Assembly: GCA_963682175.1 (NCBI GenBank)
Contig: OY821771.1
Span: forward strand, 35,236,201 to 35,300,200
DNA length: 64,000 nt
Reading direction: 5' to 3'
Source of the DNA: Triglochin maritima
Lineage: Eukaryota > Streptophyta > Magnoliopsida > Alismatales > Juncaginaceae
Shown: positions 22,665-33,708 of the stretch, one piece after another
How the letters are laid out: every line of letters starts with the position of its first letter
How positions within the stretch are numbered: the first letter of the stretch is position 1
Position numbers and translations under genes: made by a program
Notes under the pieces: generated by a model
What the model was told of the DNA's origin: nothing
The model's input: the letters and a program-made list of their open reading frames with translations, nothing else
Databases searched by the model: none

Positions 22665-25600
22665 ATGCGAGGTTGGGCTCGTTCTGGTGAGAGCGCTCGG
22701 CTCGAGAGAGTGCATACTTCTGAGATGGAAGATCTTGGTGATCGACCATCTCCGCCTCGTGCTCCTTTGGAGCAAGAGGCCGAGTCGTCGCGTGGTGGCG
22801 AAGGGGACCGGGTTCCATACATGGACTACCTCGGTCCGTTCCCACCACCACGTAGACCTCCTTCTCCTCCTCCTCTGACTCGAGAGGAAGGGAGATTCGG
22901 TCAGGATCGAGTTCTAGGTGCACCACCACCTTTAGCTCGACATGATAGACCGATGACTTTGTGGGAGCGGACCCATCCTGTTCGGGCCGCGCAGCCTTCT
23001 TGCATAGTTGTTCCCCCTGCTCGAGGGAACAGCTATGAGCTAAAACCTCAGTATGTGAGCATGCTTCCGACCTTCACTGCCAATAAGGAGGATCCGTATA
23101 TCTTTATACGCGAATTCGAGGAAGTGTGCTCCATGTTCAAGCTTCAACAGCTTGACGAGGATTCTGTCCGGTTGAGGATGATTTCTTTCGCATTGAAGGA
23201 TAATGCGAAGAAATGGATGTATAGCCTCCCGGCGAGCTCGATTCGGTCATGGGATGACTTTGTGACCGTCTTTCTGAAGAGATTTTTCCCTCAAAGGAAA
23301 ACTCAACAGATACGGCACCAGATACATCAGCTGTATCAAACCGAGACCGAATCGTTTCATGGTTTCTTTGAGAGGTTCAAGGACCTTCTCCAGCAATGCC
23401 CTCATCATGGACTTGAGTTATGGCAGCTGTGCCAGATTGTTTATGAGGGCATCAACTACAACACCCGCACATTGTTGGAGTCAATGTGTCAGGGTGACTT
23501 CCAAATGAAACCCATCGAGGAGGCATGGGACACTTTTGAGTCCCTGGCTGAGCGTACCTTCGAGTGGGACACCATGAGAGAGCCACCAGCCGCCAGGTCT
23601 TCTGGTCGAGCTGGATCTTATCAAGTTGAGTCAACTATCGCGTCTGAGGCGAAAGTGGCTGCTCTCATGCGTAGGATTGAGTGTTTGGAGATGGACCGAG
23701 CTCCTGTAGCTCAGGTCGCTACTCCCGAGTGTAGTAGGTGTGGACTGTCGGGACATGATGACTTGGAATGCGCTTACGCTCCAAGGGATACTGAGCATGC
23801 AAATGCGATGTATCAACAAAGGCCCCGAAACGACCCGTACAGTCACTCTTACAACCCGGGATGGCGTAACCATCCTAACTTCTCTTGGGGGCCTAGTGGG
23901 GGTAACGGTCAGAGCTCGCACGCTCAACCTCAACCTCCACCTTATCAACCTCCACGCCCATCGGCGACCTACCAACCTCCACATCAAAGGTCTCAGAACC
24001 ACAATTACCAACCTCCTCAGACCTCTTCGTCGGGTTATTCTAACCAAACTCCACAACCCCAACGGGTTGACCCTAAGGACTCCACTCTTGAGCAAACCCT
24101 TCACGCGTTCATTCAGAGCACGCAAGCCATGTTTTCGGCCAACAACAATACGGTCAAAGCATTGGAAATGCAAGTGAGCCAGTTGGCTAATCAGCTCCAT
24201 GAACGCGAGAAGGGTCAATTACCGAGTCAACCCGAGGTAAATCCTCGGGGTACCCATTCGCAAGGAAGGACACCTTTACCTCATGCTGCCTCTGAACCGA
24301 CCCATCATATTAATGTGATTCATACTTTGAGGTCTGGTAAGGAGGTGGACAACCACATTGGGGTGCCTTCCTTGTCATCACCATCTTTGAGGGAGCCGGA
24401 TCCTGAGGCTCCCTCCACAAATACTTCCAGGAAGGAGCCAGATCCTGAGGTTCCTTCTACATTTCATTCGACAAAGGGGCCGAACCTTGAGGTCCCCTTG
24501 TCTCCTCTTGTGTCGAAGGAACCAGATTCTGAGGTCCCCACTCATGTTTCTTTGGACCTGAATTCTGGGGTGCCTTCGCATCCTTATGCCCCAAAGGCGC
24601 CATTCCCTGAGCGCCTTAAAAAGAAAACCTCTGATCAGCATGACAAGATGCTTGAGATGTTTCGGCAGGTTAATGTGAATATCCCTCTTCTAGAGGTGAT
24701 TCAGCAAATGCCACCTTATGCCAAGGTTCTCAAGGACTTATGCACCAAGAAGAGAAAAACTCATGTTCCCAAGAAAGCTTTTCTTGCGGCTAACGTGAGT
24801 TCCTTGTTGGCACAACCCATGCAAGTCAAGTACAAGGACCCTGGCTGTCCTACTATCTCTTGTGTGATTGGTGATGTGTCCATACATCGGGCCTTGCTGG
24901 ACCTTGGTGCATCTGTTAATCTTCTGCCATATTCTGTCTACATCCACCTCGGTCTTGGAGACCTCAAACAAAGACCACTCTTCAATTGGCTGATAGGTCT
25001 ATGAAGAAACCGAGGGGTGTGGTGGAAGATGTGTTGATCAAAGTGGGAGAGTTCATTTATCCAGTCGACTTCTTTGTCTTGGATACTGAACCTGTGCCAA
25101 ACCCACTTGGACAAATTCCTGTCATTCTGGGGCGACCATTTCTTGCGACTTCCAATGCCTTGATCAATTGTCGCAATGGTCTGATGCGCTTGACTTATGG
25201 TAGTCAATGCGCTGATTTCAACATCTTCACCATTGGCAAGAAGCCAGATGCCTTCAATGACCCTGTTGGGGTTAACCTTATCCAGGGCATGGATGAGAGT
25301 GAAGTTGAGGGCACCTTCAAGTACTTCAGAGAATTGTTCGATGAAGATCCTGAAGGTGGTGAAGATGTTTCACCTGGGCTGGCACAAGAAGGTGCCTTAT
25401 GTTCTGATCATGTGGCCTCAGAGCCACATCCTTCTGATCTTGTGGCCCTTGAGCCACATTCTTTTGATCATGTGGCCCTTGAGCCACATTCTTTTGATCA
25501 TGTGGCCCTTGAGTCACATTCTTTTGATCACGTGGCTTTTGAGCCACCAGATACCCTTTTTATGGCCTCTGGGCCACATGATCTTCATTCTATATCTGAT

Positions 25601-25825
25601 GAGGACCCCATGTGGGTTAAGAATCAACCACCTGATACCCTTCAACCTGGTAGAGGTTCACCTCTCATTCATGCCTCCTCTTTTGTTAACTCTCAAGAGG
25701 CATCGAACGACCACTATGCGAATAAGGGTGTCAGGTGGTCGAGCAATTCTGTTTTATATGTTGCGAGCCCATACAGGTGCATTTCTGGCTCGAGAGATGG
25801 CGGGTTCCCATTTGATGTCCCTTGA
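22665..25825 (+). pseudogene. Element A gag-protease, frameshifted
   Basis: From ATG 22,665 the frame encodes the retrotransposon gag core (about residues 150-310, including [20 protein letters not shown]), a Pro/Gln-rich segment, one CCHC knuckle ([14 protein letters not shown], residues about 356-369) and the aspartic protease motif [12 protein letters not shown] (about 743). A 4-nt deletion relative to B near 24,966 ends this frame at 25,004. The protease continues in another frame (24,986-25,825) with [20 protein letters not shown]. That second part contains five 30-bp repeats (25,403-25,552). Gag would form the particle and bind RNA; protease would process it. The separated protease means even gag-protease is not produced as one chain without frameshifting. 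Retrotransposon gene, not a host gene. Confidence 0.9.
25403..25552 (+). repeat. Five in-frame 30-bp repeats in A's protease-distal linker
   Basis: Each unit encodes a variant of FDHVALEPHS. The corresponding linker of B carries only a single related PVALEPLE stretch, so the array expanded in A or its recent ancestor. Confidence 0.9.
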
Positions 25826-27407
25826 TATATGAAGATGGGAGCCCATTGTTGTACATAGTTAAAAAAAAAAGAAGAAAAAAAAGAAGTACAATAAAAGACT
25901 CCTTCAGTGAGCATTGATTGTTGTGAGCCCCAACCCTTGTGTATTTGGGCTCCATTTCTTTCACGTATTTGTATCCCATCTTTAGCATCTCACAGGTTTT
26001 GAGGGAATTCGGGTTATGTCCATCAACATGACCTTGCACTTCCCTTTGTACTTCATGTTGGTGAGATCTCTCCTTTTTATGCATCAATCCATGTAGTATC
26101 TTGCTTGCATTCATTGAGGACAATGCATGAAGTAGGTGTGGGGGGGTGTTTTACGTGTGTACATAGTCGAGTCTTTTTCCTTTGATTTTGTTTTCTTTTG
26201 TTTGCATTGTTAGGGTCATGATAGTGTGCTGCATTTAATATCGATATATCTGCTTGCCATGATCCTTGGGTGACTTGTCTTCTTTTGCTTGCCTAGTGCT
26301 TCAAAATTTTTACATTTCTTTCAAAATCTTCATGTGTTTTCGAAAGAAAAGGTTTTGTGGGTTTTGCGTGTGTTTAGCATGTGCAAAACCGTTGAGAGGC
26401 AAAGTAAAAAGAAAGCTCCCAAAATTGTCTTGAACTTGATGCATTAGGATATCTAGTACGTGGCTTTAGGATTTATCGAGTCGTTAGGATGCACCCCAGT
26501 TTTCCCTTGGGGGTGAGTAATCAGTGGGTTTCAGTGCTCAAACATTTAAGAAGTCCACCCTGAACCTAGTGAGTCAAATAATTCGTGTTTGTTAATTTAG
26601 GAAGTTTGTTGTAGTCAAGGGCCCTTAATATCTTTTTGTGAAACTTAAGTGTAGGGGTTTTGGTTCCCATGTAGATAAATGAATAAATAAGTGGTGTTCT
26701 CTCTTCTCGCACGGCTCCTATCACTCGGGAAAGTAGGTCTGAGGGGACTTTGTGCCTGGTGCTTTCGAGTCATCTGACTTGGGATGCACCGACCGAACTC
26801 CCGTTACACGGGTGGTAGGGATCGCCCTATGTGGAGATTTGGGGGAAGGTGTACGTGATAGTGTAAGTCCTCATAGGCAATGATGCACGAAACCTGACCC
26901 TGGGAGAATCAAATACCAACCAATAAATGCTCCAAAGAAAAAGAAAAGAAAAAAAAAGAAAAAAAAAGAAAAGAAAAGAAGAGTCAAATAAGAACCAAAA
27001 TGGACTTTACACTTTGTTTCACATTCAGAAGTTAAGGTTGCCCATGTCTTTCACATAATTCCTTATTTAACTTGCACGAATGGTTCATTAGGGTAGAGGT
27101 GTGGACTGATCACCTATATAGAGTCGGCCCGTAGCATTACCGCGTCCATTGATCGACAAAATATTTCCAACGAGTCGAGGTCTAGATTGAATAATGCATC
27201 TTGTTCGGATTTTGTGGGTATATCCGCTGAAAACCCTCAGGAGACAACACTCCTCCTCCTTGGCAACAAAGAGGTTTAACGGCTTGTTGCACGTGCTAAG
27301 TGCAACCGTGATTCCTACGAAAGTGAGTTAGGATTTCTTGTTTCTCGTTTGTTTTTCTCTTTCTTTGTTTTGCTCGAGACTAGCAAAAACTTAGGTGTGG
27401 GGGTATT
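25826..27407 (+). other. 3' non-coding region of element A with polypurine tract
   Basis: Equivalent to B 29,355-30,945. It has A-rich runs (about 25,860-25,890 and 26,935-26,985) and several short open frames without family resemblance. The purine tract GGTGTGGGGG at 27,394-27,403 primes plus-strand synthesis just before the 3' LTR. No env-like gene is recognisable. Confidence 0.75.
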
Positions 27408-28983
27408 TGATTGACATCATTTCATGCTTATATTTGTACCTTATATCCATTATCTTACACCTAAGCAATGCTACGTGACGAGTTTTATGTTTAGTTTTCA
27501 GAAATAAAGAGGTTTGAAGAGAAGAGCCATGAAAGGACCCAAAAGCAGGAAAAAAAGGACCTAATTGTGAGACCTGGGGACCAAGATGCAAGGGGGAAGG
27601 ACCTGATCGTAAGACAGAAGGACCTAAGAGCAAAACAGGAAACTCCACACCATCATGAGGAGTATTTTGTCAATTCGATTCGGGTCGGAGCTCCACTAAA
27701 CCGGCTAGATGCATCCAAGACCAAGAAACACACCAAGGCAAGGCCACCAGAAGACCCAGCCGGATCTGGGCTTTATAGGCCGCCAATTGGCGGTCTGGAA
27801 CCGCCAATTGGCGGTCTTGTTAAGCCCCAATCAGCCAAGATTCTTCCTGGACTTGTATTATCATGTGTTTAGGCTATTTTTGGTATTGGTTTAGTCCCAC
27901 ATCGGGGGATTGTCCCGGATTAGCTTTTTCCATGCTTATAAATAGAACTCTTCACCTCCCATTGTATCGATCTCCCTCTTGGTGGCCATCTTCCCTACTA
28001 AGAGTGAAGCCTTGAAGCAAAACTCTAGTGGAGGAAGAGCTACTTGTAATTGAGTGAGTTAATAATATAAGTTTTCTTTTGATGATGTTGTTTCTCACTT
28101 AGTTTAATTTCCTTTCCTTTGCATGCTTGTTTGTTTGTTTAGTTTTATGCTTCTTTAATATTTCTTGCTTAAGTAGTATAAATTTCATTTCAGTATTATG
28201 CTTTCCTTTGCTAAATTAGTTAGTGTAATGAGTAGTGAGTAGTTCCATCCCCATTTGGGGGGTGGAGAAATATGTGATATAATAATGTAGTGTATTAAGT
28301 GTGTGTTATTTTTATCCCTTGAGCTTTATATGATTTCCATAACCATCTAATGGGTCTCCACTCTTATCTTTGATATGCTAATGCTCTTGAATGAAGCTTA
28401 GCTTATGCTTTGATTAGTGGACCTATTTTATGGGGAATGATAAGGTTAGGATATGGATGAAGTTAATGTTGGAAACACAATTTGTAGTGTATGTACTCTT
28501 GTTGCCTTTTCCTTAGCTAATGTTTTGTATGTTTTAATGATGTAGTCATCTTAATTCATGTGGAGGCATAGTAGGGTCTAGTCTTTATACTTGAGTTCAT
28601 GTAGCTTCATTCCAATCATTGTCTTGTATGTTTTAATGATGTAGTCTTATCTTAATTCATGTAGAGGCAAGATTGGATGTAGTTTTATGATTTCATGCAC
28701 TACATGTTGTGAGGAGCTTAATTGAACACACACACACACACATCTTTATGTTCACATCAGTTCTCTACCCCCTTTGGGGTTTAGTTTTATTGCTTATCTT
28801 CATTTCCTTTGCATTTCATTTCAGCTTTGTAGTTTAGATTAGTGTAATACATCTTTCTCCCTTCTTTTTACCTCTCGCCTTCGAATAAACCAAGTGTCGA
28901 CACACCTCCCAGTGGACGACCCGTATTTGCCACCGCTTCAACGCGGCCGTGCACTTGCGGTAGAAATATAAAACGATCAATCA
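27408..28983 (+). repeat. Element A 3' LTR
   Basis: TGATTGA...TCAATCA, near-identical to the 5' LTR. Visible differences include substitutions near 27,703, 27,827, 28,284, 28,443 and 28,561 and one extra CA repeat unit. Confidence 0.93.
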
Positions 28984-29354
28984 CCTATAAAGCCCAGATC
29001 CGTCTGGGTCTTCTGGTGGGCTTGCCTTGGTGTGTTTCTTGGTCTTGGATGCATCTAACTTGTTTAGTGGAGCTCCGACCCGAATCGAATTGACAAAATA
29101 CTCCTCATGATGGTGTGGAGTTTCCTGTTTTGCTCTTAGGTCGTTCTGTCTTACGATCAGGTCCTTCTCCCTTGCATCTTGGTCCCCAGGTCTCACAATT
29201 AGGTCCTTTTTTCCTGCTTTTGGGTCCTTTCATGGCTCTTCTCTTCAAACCTCTTTATTTCTGAAAACTAAACATAAAACTCGTCACGTAGCATTGCTTA
29301 GGTGTAAGATAATGGATATAAGGTACAAATCTAAGCATGAAATGATGTCAATCA
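28984..29354 (-). repeat. Element B 3' LTR, proximal part
   Basis: Continues the B LTR interrupted at 20,013. It starts with the duplicated CCTAT and ends TCAATCA at 29,354, next to the polypurine tract (complement of 'tacccccacacc', about 29,357-29,369). Confidence 0.92.
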
Positions 29355-30945
29355 AATACCCCCACACCTAAGTTTTTGCTAGTCTCGAGCAAAACAAAGA
29401 AAGGAAAAAGCATACGAAAAACAAGAAATCCTAACTCACTTTCGTAGGAATCACGGTTGCACTTAGCACGTGCAACAAGCCGTTAAACCTCCTTGTTGCC
29501 AAGGAGGAGGAGTGTTGTCTCCTGAGGGTTTTCAGCGGATATACCCACAAAATCCGAACAAGATGCATTAATCAATCTAGCTACACGACTCGTTGGACTT
29601 ATTTTGTCGATCATGGAATGCGGTAATCCTACGGGCCGACTCTATATAGGTAATCAGTCCACACACCTAACTTAATGAACCATTCGTGTTAGTTAAATAA
29701 GGAATTAAGTGAAAGACATGGACAACCTCAAGATCCTCAAGTGATACAAAGTGTAATGTCCATTAAGGTTCTTATTTGCATTACCATTTTTTTTCTCTTT
29801 TTTTTGTTTCTTTTCACACATTTTTTTTTCTTCTCTTTTTTTTTTCTTTTTCTTAGTTGGAGCTTCATTCTCCCAGGGTCAGGTTTCGTGCATCATTGCC
29901 CATGAGGACTTACACTATCACGTACACCTTTCCCCAAATCTCCACATAGGGCAATCCCTACCACCCGTGTAACGGGAGTTCGGTCGGCGCATCCCAAGTC
30001 AGATGACTCGAAAGCACCAGGCACAAAGTCCCCTCAGACCTACTTTCCCGAGTGATAGGAGCCGTGCGAGAAGAGAGAACATCTACTCACTTATTTCTTA
30101 TCTACACATGAACCAAAACCCCTACAGTAATGTCTCACAACAAGATTAAGAGGGTCTTTGACTACAACAAACTTCCTAAATTAACAAACACGAATTATTG
30201 ACTCACTAGGTTCAGGGTGGACTTCTTTGAATGTTTGAGCACTGAAACCCTATGATTACTCACCCCCAAAGGAAAACTGGGGTGCATCCTAACAACTCGA
30301 TAAATCCTAAAGCCACGTACTAGATATCCTAATGCATCAAGTTCAAGACAATTTTGGGAGCTTTCTTTTTACTTTGCCTCTCAACGGTTTTGCACATGCT
30401 AGACACACGCAAAACACACAAAACATTTTCTTTCGAAAACACATGAAGATTTTGAAAGAAATGTGAAAATTTTGAAGCACTAGGCAAGCAAAAGAAGACA
30501 AGTCACCCAAGGATCATGGCAAGCAGATATATCGATATTAAATGCAGCACGCTAACATGACCCTAAAAATGCAAACAAAAGAAAACAACATCGAAAGAAA
30601 AAAAAACTCGACTATGTACACACGTAAAATACCCCCCCACACCTACTTCATGCATTGTCCTCAATGAATGTGAGCAAAATACTACATGGATGTATGCATG
30701 AAACAGAAGAGATCTCACCAACGTGAAGTACACAAGGAAGTTCATGGCTATGTTGATGGACACAACCCAACTTCCCTCAAAACCTGTGAGATGCTAAAGA
30801 AGGGATACAAATACGTGAAAGAAATGGGGCCCAAATACTCAAGGGTTGTGGCCCACAACAATCGATGCTCACTAAAGGAGTCTTCTCTTTTTTTCTTTTT
30901 TTTTTCTTTTTTTTTCAACATATATACACAAGAAAGCTCAACCAC
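29355..30945 (-). other. 3' non-coding region of element B
   Basis: Untranslated region between pol and the 3' LTR, matching A 25,840-27,407. It contains T-rich runs (29,787-29,855, 30,887-30,915) and no convincing gene on either strand. Confidence 0.75.
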
Positions 30946-33708
30946 TCATGTAGGAGCATGAATGGTTGAGTGCGAGGGGGGTTCATGAAGGAACATGACC
31001 TCCTCGACTTCGGCTGGTGCCCCCTCCAAGTAGGGTTTGAGGCGTTGTCCATTAACTTTGAACACGTCCCCATTCCCTGGGTTTAAGATCTCAACCGCTC
31101 CATGAGGATAAACGGTTTGGACAATAAACGGGCCAGACCAGCGACTGCGGAGCTTACCCGCAAACAGATGAAGCCGGGAATTGTAGAGCAACACCTTCTG
31201 CCCGGCCGTAAACACCTTTCGCATAATCATGCGATCGTGAAACATCTTGGCTCGGGACTTATGAATTTTGGCATTCTCGTACGCATCATTGCGTAGCTCT
31301 TCTAATTCCACAATGTCGAGCTTACGTTGTACTCCTGCTTGATCAAGATCCATATTCAGGTTCTTGATCGCCCAGAAAGCACGATGCTCAAGCTCGACGG
31401 GTAGGTGGCAAGCCTTGCCGTACACTACCCGATAAGGGGACATACCCAAATTGGTCTTGTACGCGGTGCGGAAAGCCCACAACGCGTCATTCAACTTGGT
31501 AGACCAATCCTTCCTCGAGGAACTAACCGTCTTCTCAAGAATTTGCTTTAATTGACGGATAGAGATTTCGACATGCCCACTAGTTTGCGGATGGTATGGG
31601 GTCGCAAGCTTGTGGGTGATCGAATATTTCCTCATAAGCGCTTCAAAGGAGCGATTACAGAAGTGGGTACCCCTATCGCTGATTATGGTACGAGGAGTAC
31701 CAAATCGCGAAAAAATGTCCCTCAAGAATTTGGTGACCACCTTGTTGTCATTGGTCTTTGTGGGTATAGCCTCAACCCACTTAGACACATAGTCAACGGC
31801 CACCAGAATGTAAACATTCCCGAACGAGTTCGGGAAGGGACCCATGAAATCGATGCCCCACACATCGAAGATGTCGACAACAAGGACATTTTGCAAAGGC
31901 ATCATGTCACGTCGACCAATCCTGCCAAGGCGCTGGCACCTATCACATTGCTTACAAAAGTCGTAAGCATCCTTGAAAAGAGAGGGCCAGTAGAATCCAG
32001 ATTGGAGCACCTTGGCAGCAGTTTTCTTTGCTCCAAAGTGTCCTTCACATGCCTTGGAATGGCAGAAATGGAGCACACTTTGGAACTCGGTATCTGGGAC
32101 GCACCGCCTGAAAATTTGGTCAGAGCAGTATTTGAATAGGTAGGGGTCGTCCCAGTGAAAGAATCTGACATACGATCTAAATTTGGATTGGTCAGATTTT
32201 GACCAACCCACAGGAAGTTGCTCGGTCACGAGGTAGTTCACGATGTCGGCAAACCAAGGGTTATCTTCGATCATGAACAACTGCTCGTCAGGAAATTTAT
32301 CGTCAATGATTTGGTCCTGTGGGTTGGTCGTCTCTAGACGAGACAAGTGGTCAGCTACGACGTTTTCACACCTTTTTTTGTCCTGAATCTCGAGATCGAA
32401 TTCTTGTAACAACAAGATCCATCTCAAGAGTCGGGATTTTGCATCTTTCTTCGCCATGAGGTGCTTGATGGCTGTGTGATCAGAATAGATAATCACGTGG
32501 GAGCCAATCAAGTACGACCGGAATTTCTCCAAAGCAAATATGATCGCTAAGAATTCCTTCTCGGTCACAGTGTAGTTCAATTGGGCATCATTGAGTGTTC
32601 TACTGGCATAGTAGATCACATGAGGCAATTTGTCCAATCGTTGCCCAAGCACTGCTCCCACAGCGAAGTCAGATGCATCACACATTAACTCAAAGGGTTC
32701 AGTCCACACCGGTGCCTTAATAATGGGAGCTGAAGTCAACTCTTTCTTCAAGGTCAAAAAGGCATGGTGGCAATCCGGTGTGAACTCGAAAATTGCATCC
32801 TTAGCCAACAAGGCGGTGAGAGGTCGAGCGATTTTGCTAAAATCCCGAATGAACCGCCGATAGAATCCAGCATGCCCCAAAAAGGCGCGGATATCCTTCA
32901 CATTACGTGGCGGTGGGAGATTAGCAATGATACCCACTTTTGTGGGATCGGCCTCAATTCCCCTACTTGAGACCACATGTCCAAGTACAATCCCTCGCTT
33001 CACCATGAAGTGACATTTCTCCCAATTGAGAGCGAGGTTCTTCTCACGGCATCGCTTGAGGACAAGGCTCAAGTGATGAAGGCACTCATCAAAGGAAGCA
33101 CCAAATATGGAAAAGTCGTCCATGAAGATCTCAAGGAAACGCTCAACCATATCGGAGAAGATGCTGATCATACACCTCTGAAACGTTGCCGGCGCATTGC
33201 ATAACCCAAAGGGCATGCGACGGTAGGCAAACGTGCCAAAGGGACAAGTGAATGTGGTTTTCTCTTGGTCCTCGGGGGCGATGGGAATTTGGTTGTAACC
33301 GGAGTATCCATCAAGAAAACAATAGTACTCATGTCCGGCCAACCTTTCCAACATCTGATCAATGAATGGCAACGGGAAATGATCTTTCCGCGTTGCCGCA
33401 TTGAGCTTGCGATAATCAACGCAAACTCGCCAGCCAGTTTGCAGGCGTGTCAGGATAAGCTCATTATGCTCATTCTCCACAACTGTCACGCCTGACTTCT
33501 TGGGAACCACATGGACAGGACTCACCCACGAACTATCAGAGATAGGATAGATTATGCCATGATCCAAGCACTTAAGAACCTCCTTTCGGACGGCTTCTTT
33601 CAGTACAGGATTCAATCTCCGTTGTGGGTCCCTACGGGGCCTAGAATCCTCTTCCATGTGGATCCGATGTTGAACAATACCAGGGCTAATTCCCTTGATA
33701 TCCTTCAA
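30946..33708 (-). CDS. Element B pol: reverse transcriptase, RNase H, integrase (Athila)
   Basis: A 920-codon open frame. Numbering from 33,708: reverse transcriptase about 40-300 with [20 protein letters not shown] and active-site FMDDFS (about 195-200, the Athila form of YVDD); RNase H about 335-460 with [18 protein letters not shown] and [10 protein letters not shown]; integrase zinc finger ([11 protein letters not shown]...CKQCDRC, about 548-591) and DDE core with GIDFMGPFP (D620), ISDRGTHF (D678) and E714. No chromodomain follows, as expected for Athila. It lacks its own ATG: the pol frame extends upstream to about 33,770 and is reached only by a frame change from gag-protease. The domains themselves look intact. 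Confidence 0.92.
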   Translation of the reverse strand: MKDIKGISPGIVQHRIHMEEDSRPRRDPQRRLNPVLKEAVRKEVLKCLDHGIIYPISDSSWVSPVHVVPKKSGVTVVENEHNELILTRLQTGWRVCVDYRKLNAATRKDHFPLPFIDQMLERLAGHEYYCFLDGYSGYNQIPIAPEDQEKTTFTCPFGTFAYRRMPFGLCNAPATFQRCMISIFSDMVERFLEIFMDDFSIFGASFDECLHHLSLVLKRCREKNLALNWEKCHFMVKRGIVLGHVVSSRGIEADPTKVGIIANLPPPRNVKDIRAFLGHAGFYRRFIRDFSKIARPLTALLAKDAIFEFTPDCHHAFLTLKKELTSAPIIKAPVWTEPFELMCDASDFAVGAVLGQRLDKLPHVIYYASRTLNDAQLNYTVTEKEFLAIIFALEKFRSYLIGSHVIIYSDHTAIKHLMAKKDAKSRLLRWILLLQEFDLEIQDKKRCENVVADHLSRLETTNPQDQIIDDKFPDEQLFMIEDNPWFADIVNYLVTEQLPVGWSKSDQSKFRSYVRFFHWDDPYLFKYCSDQIFRRCVPDTEFQSVLHFCHSKACEGHFGAKKTAAKVLQSGFYWPSLFKDAYDFCKQCDRCQRLGRIGRRDMMPLQNVLVVDIFDVWGIDFMGPFPNSFGNVYILVAVDYVSKWVEAIPTKTNDNKVVTKFLRDIFSRFGTPRTIISDRGTHFCNRSFEALMRKYSITHKLATPYHPQTSGHVEISIRQLKQILEKTVSSSRKDWSTKLNDALWAFRTAYKTNLGMSPYRVVYGKACHLPVELEHRAFWAIKNLNMDLDQAGVQRKLDIVELEELRNDAYENAKIHKSRAKMFHDRMIMRKVFTAGQKVLLYNSRLHLFAGKLRSRWSGPFIVQTVYPHGAVEILNPGNGDVFKVNGQRLKPYLEGAPAEVEEVMFLHEPPSHSTIHAPT

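Larger units (their letters stand above)
20014..28983 (+). mobile_element. Element A: non-autonomous Athila derivative nested in B's LTR
   Basis: Plus-strand element of 8,970 bp with TSD CCTAT (20,009-20,013; 28,984-28,988), LTRs of 1,574 and 1,576 bp, tRNA-Asp primer site, leader, broken gag-protease, a 1.6-kb non-coding 3' region and a polypurine tract. RT, RNase H and integrase are entirely absent: the gag-protease linker runs straight into the 3' region that in B lies after pol. The LTRs differ at about 8 positions by eye (about 0.5%), so transposition was recent and must have used enzymes supplied in trans. Confidence 0.93.
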
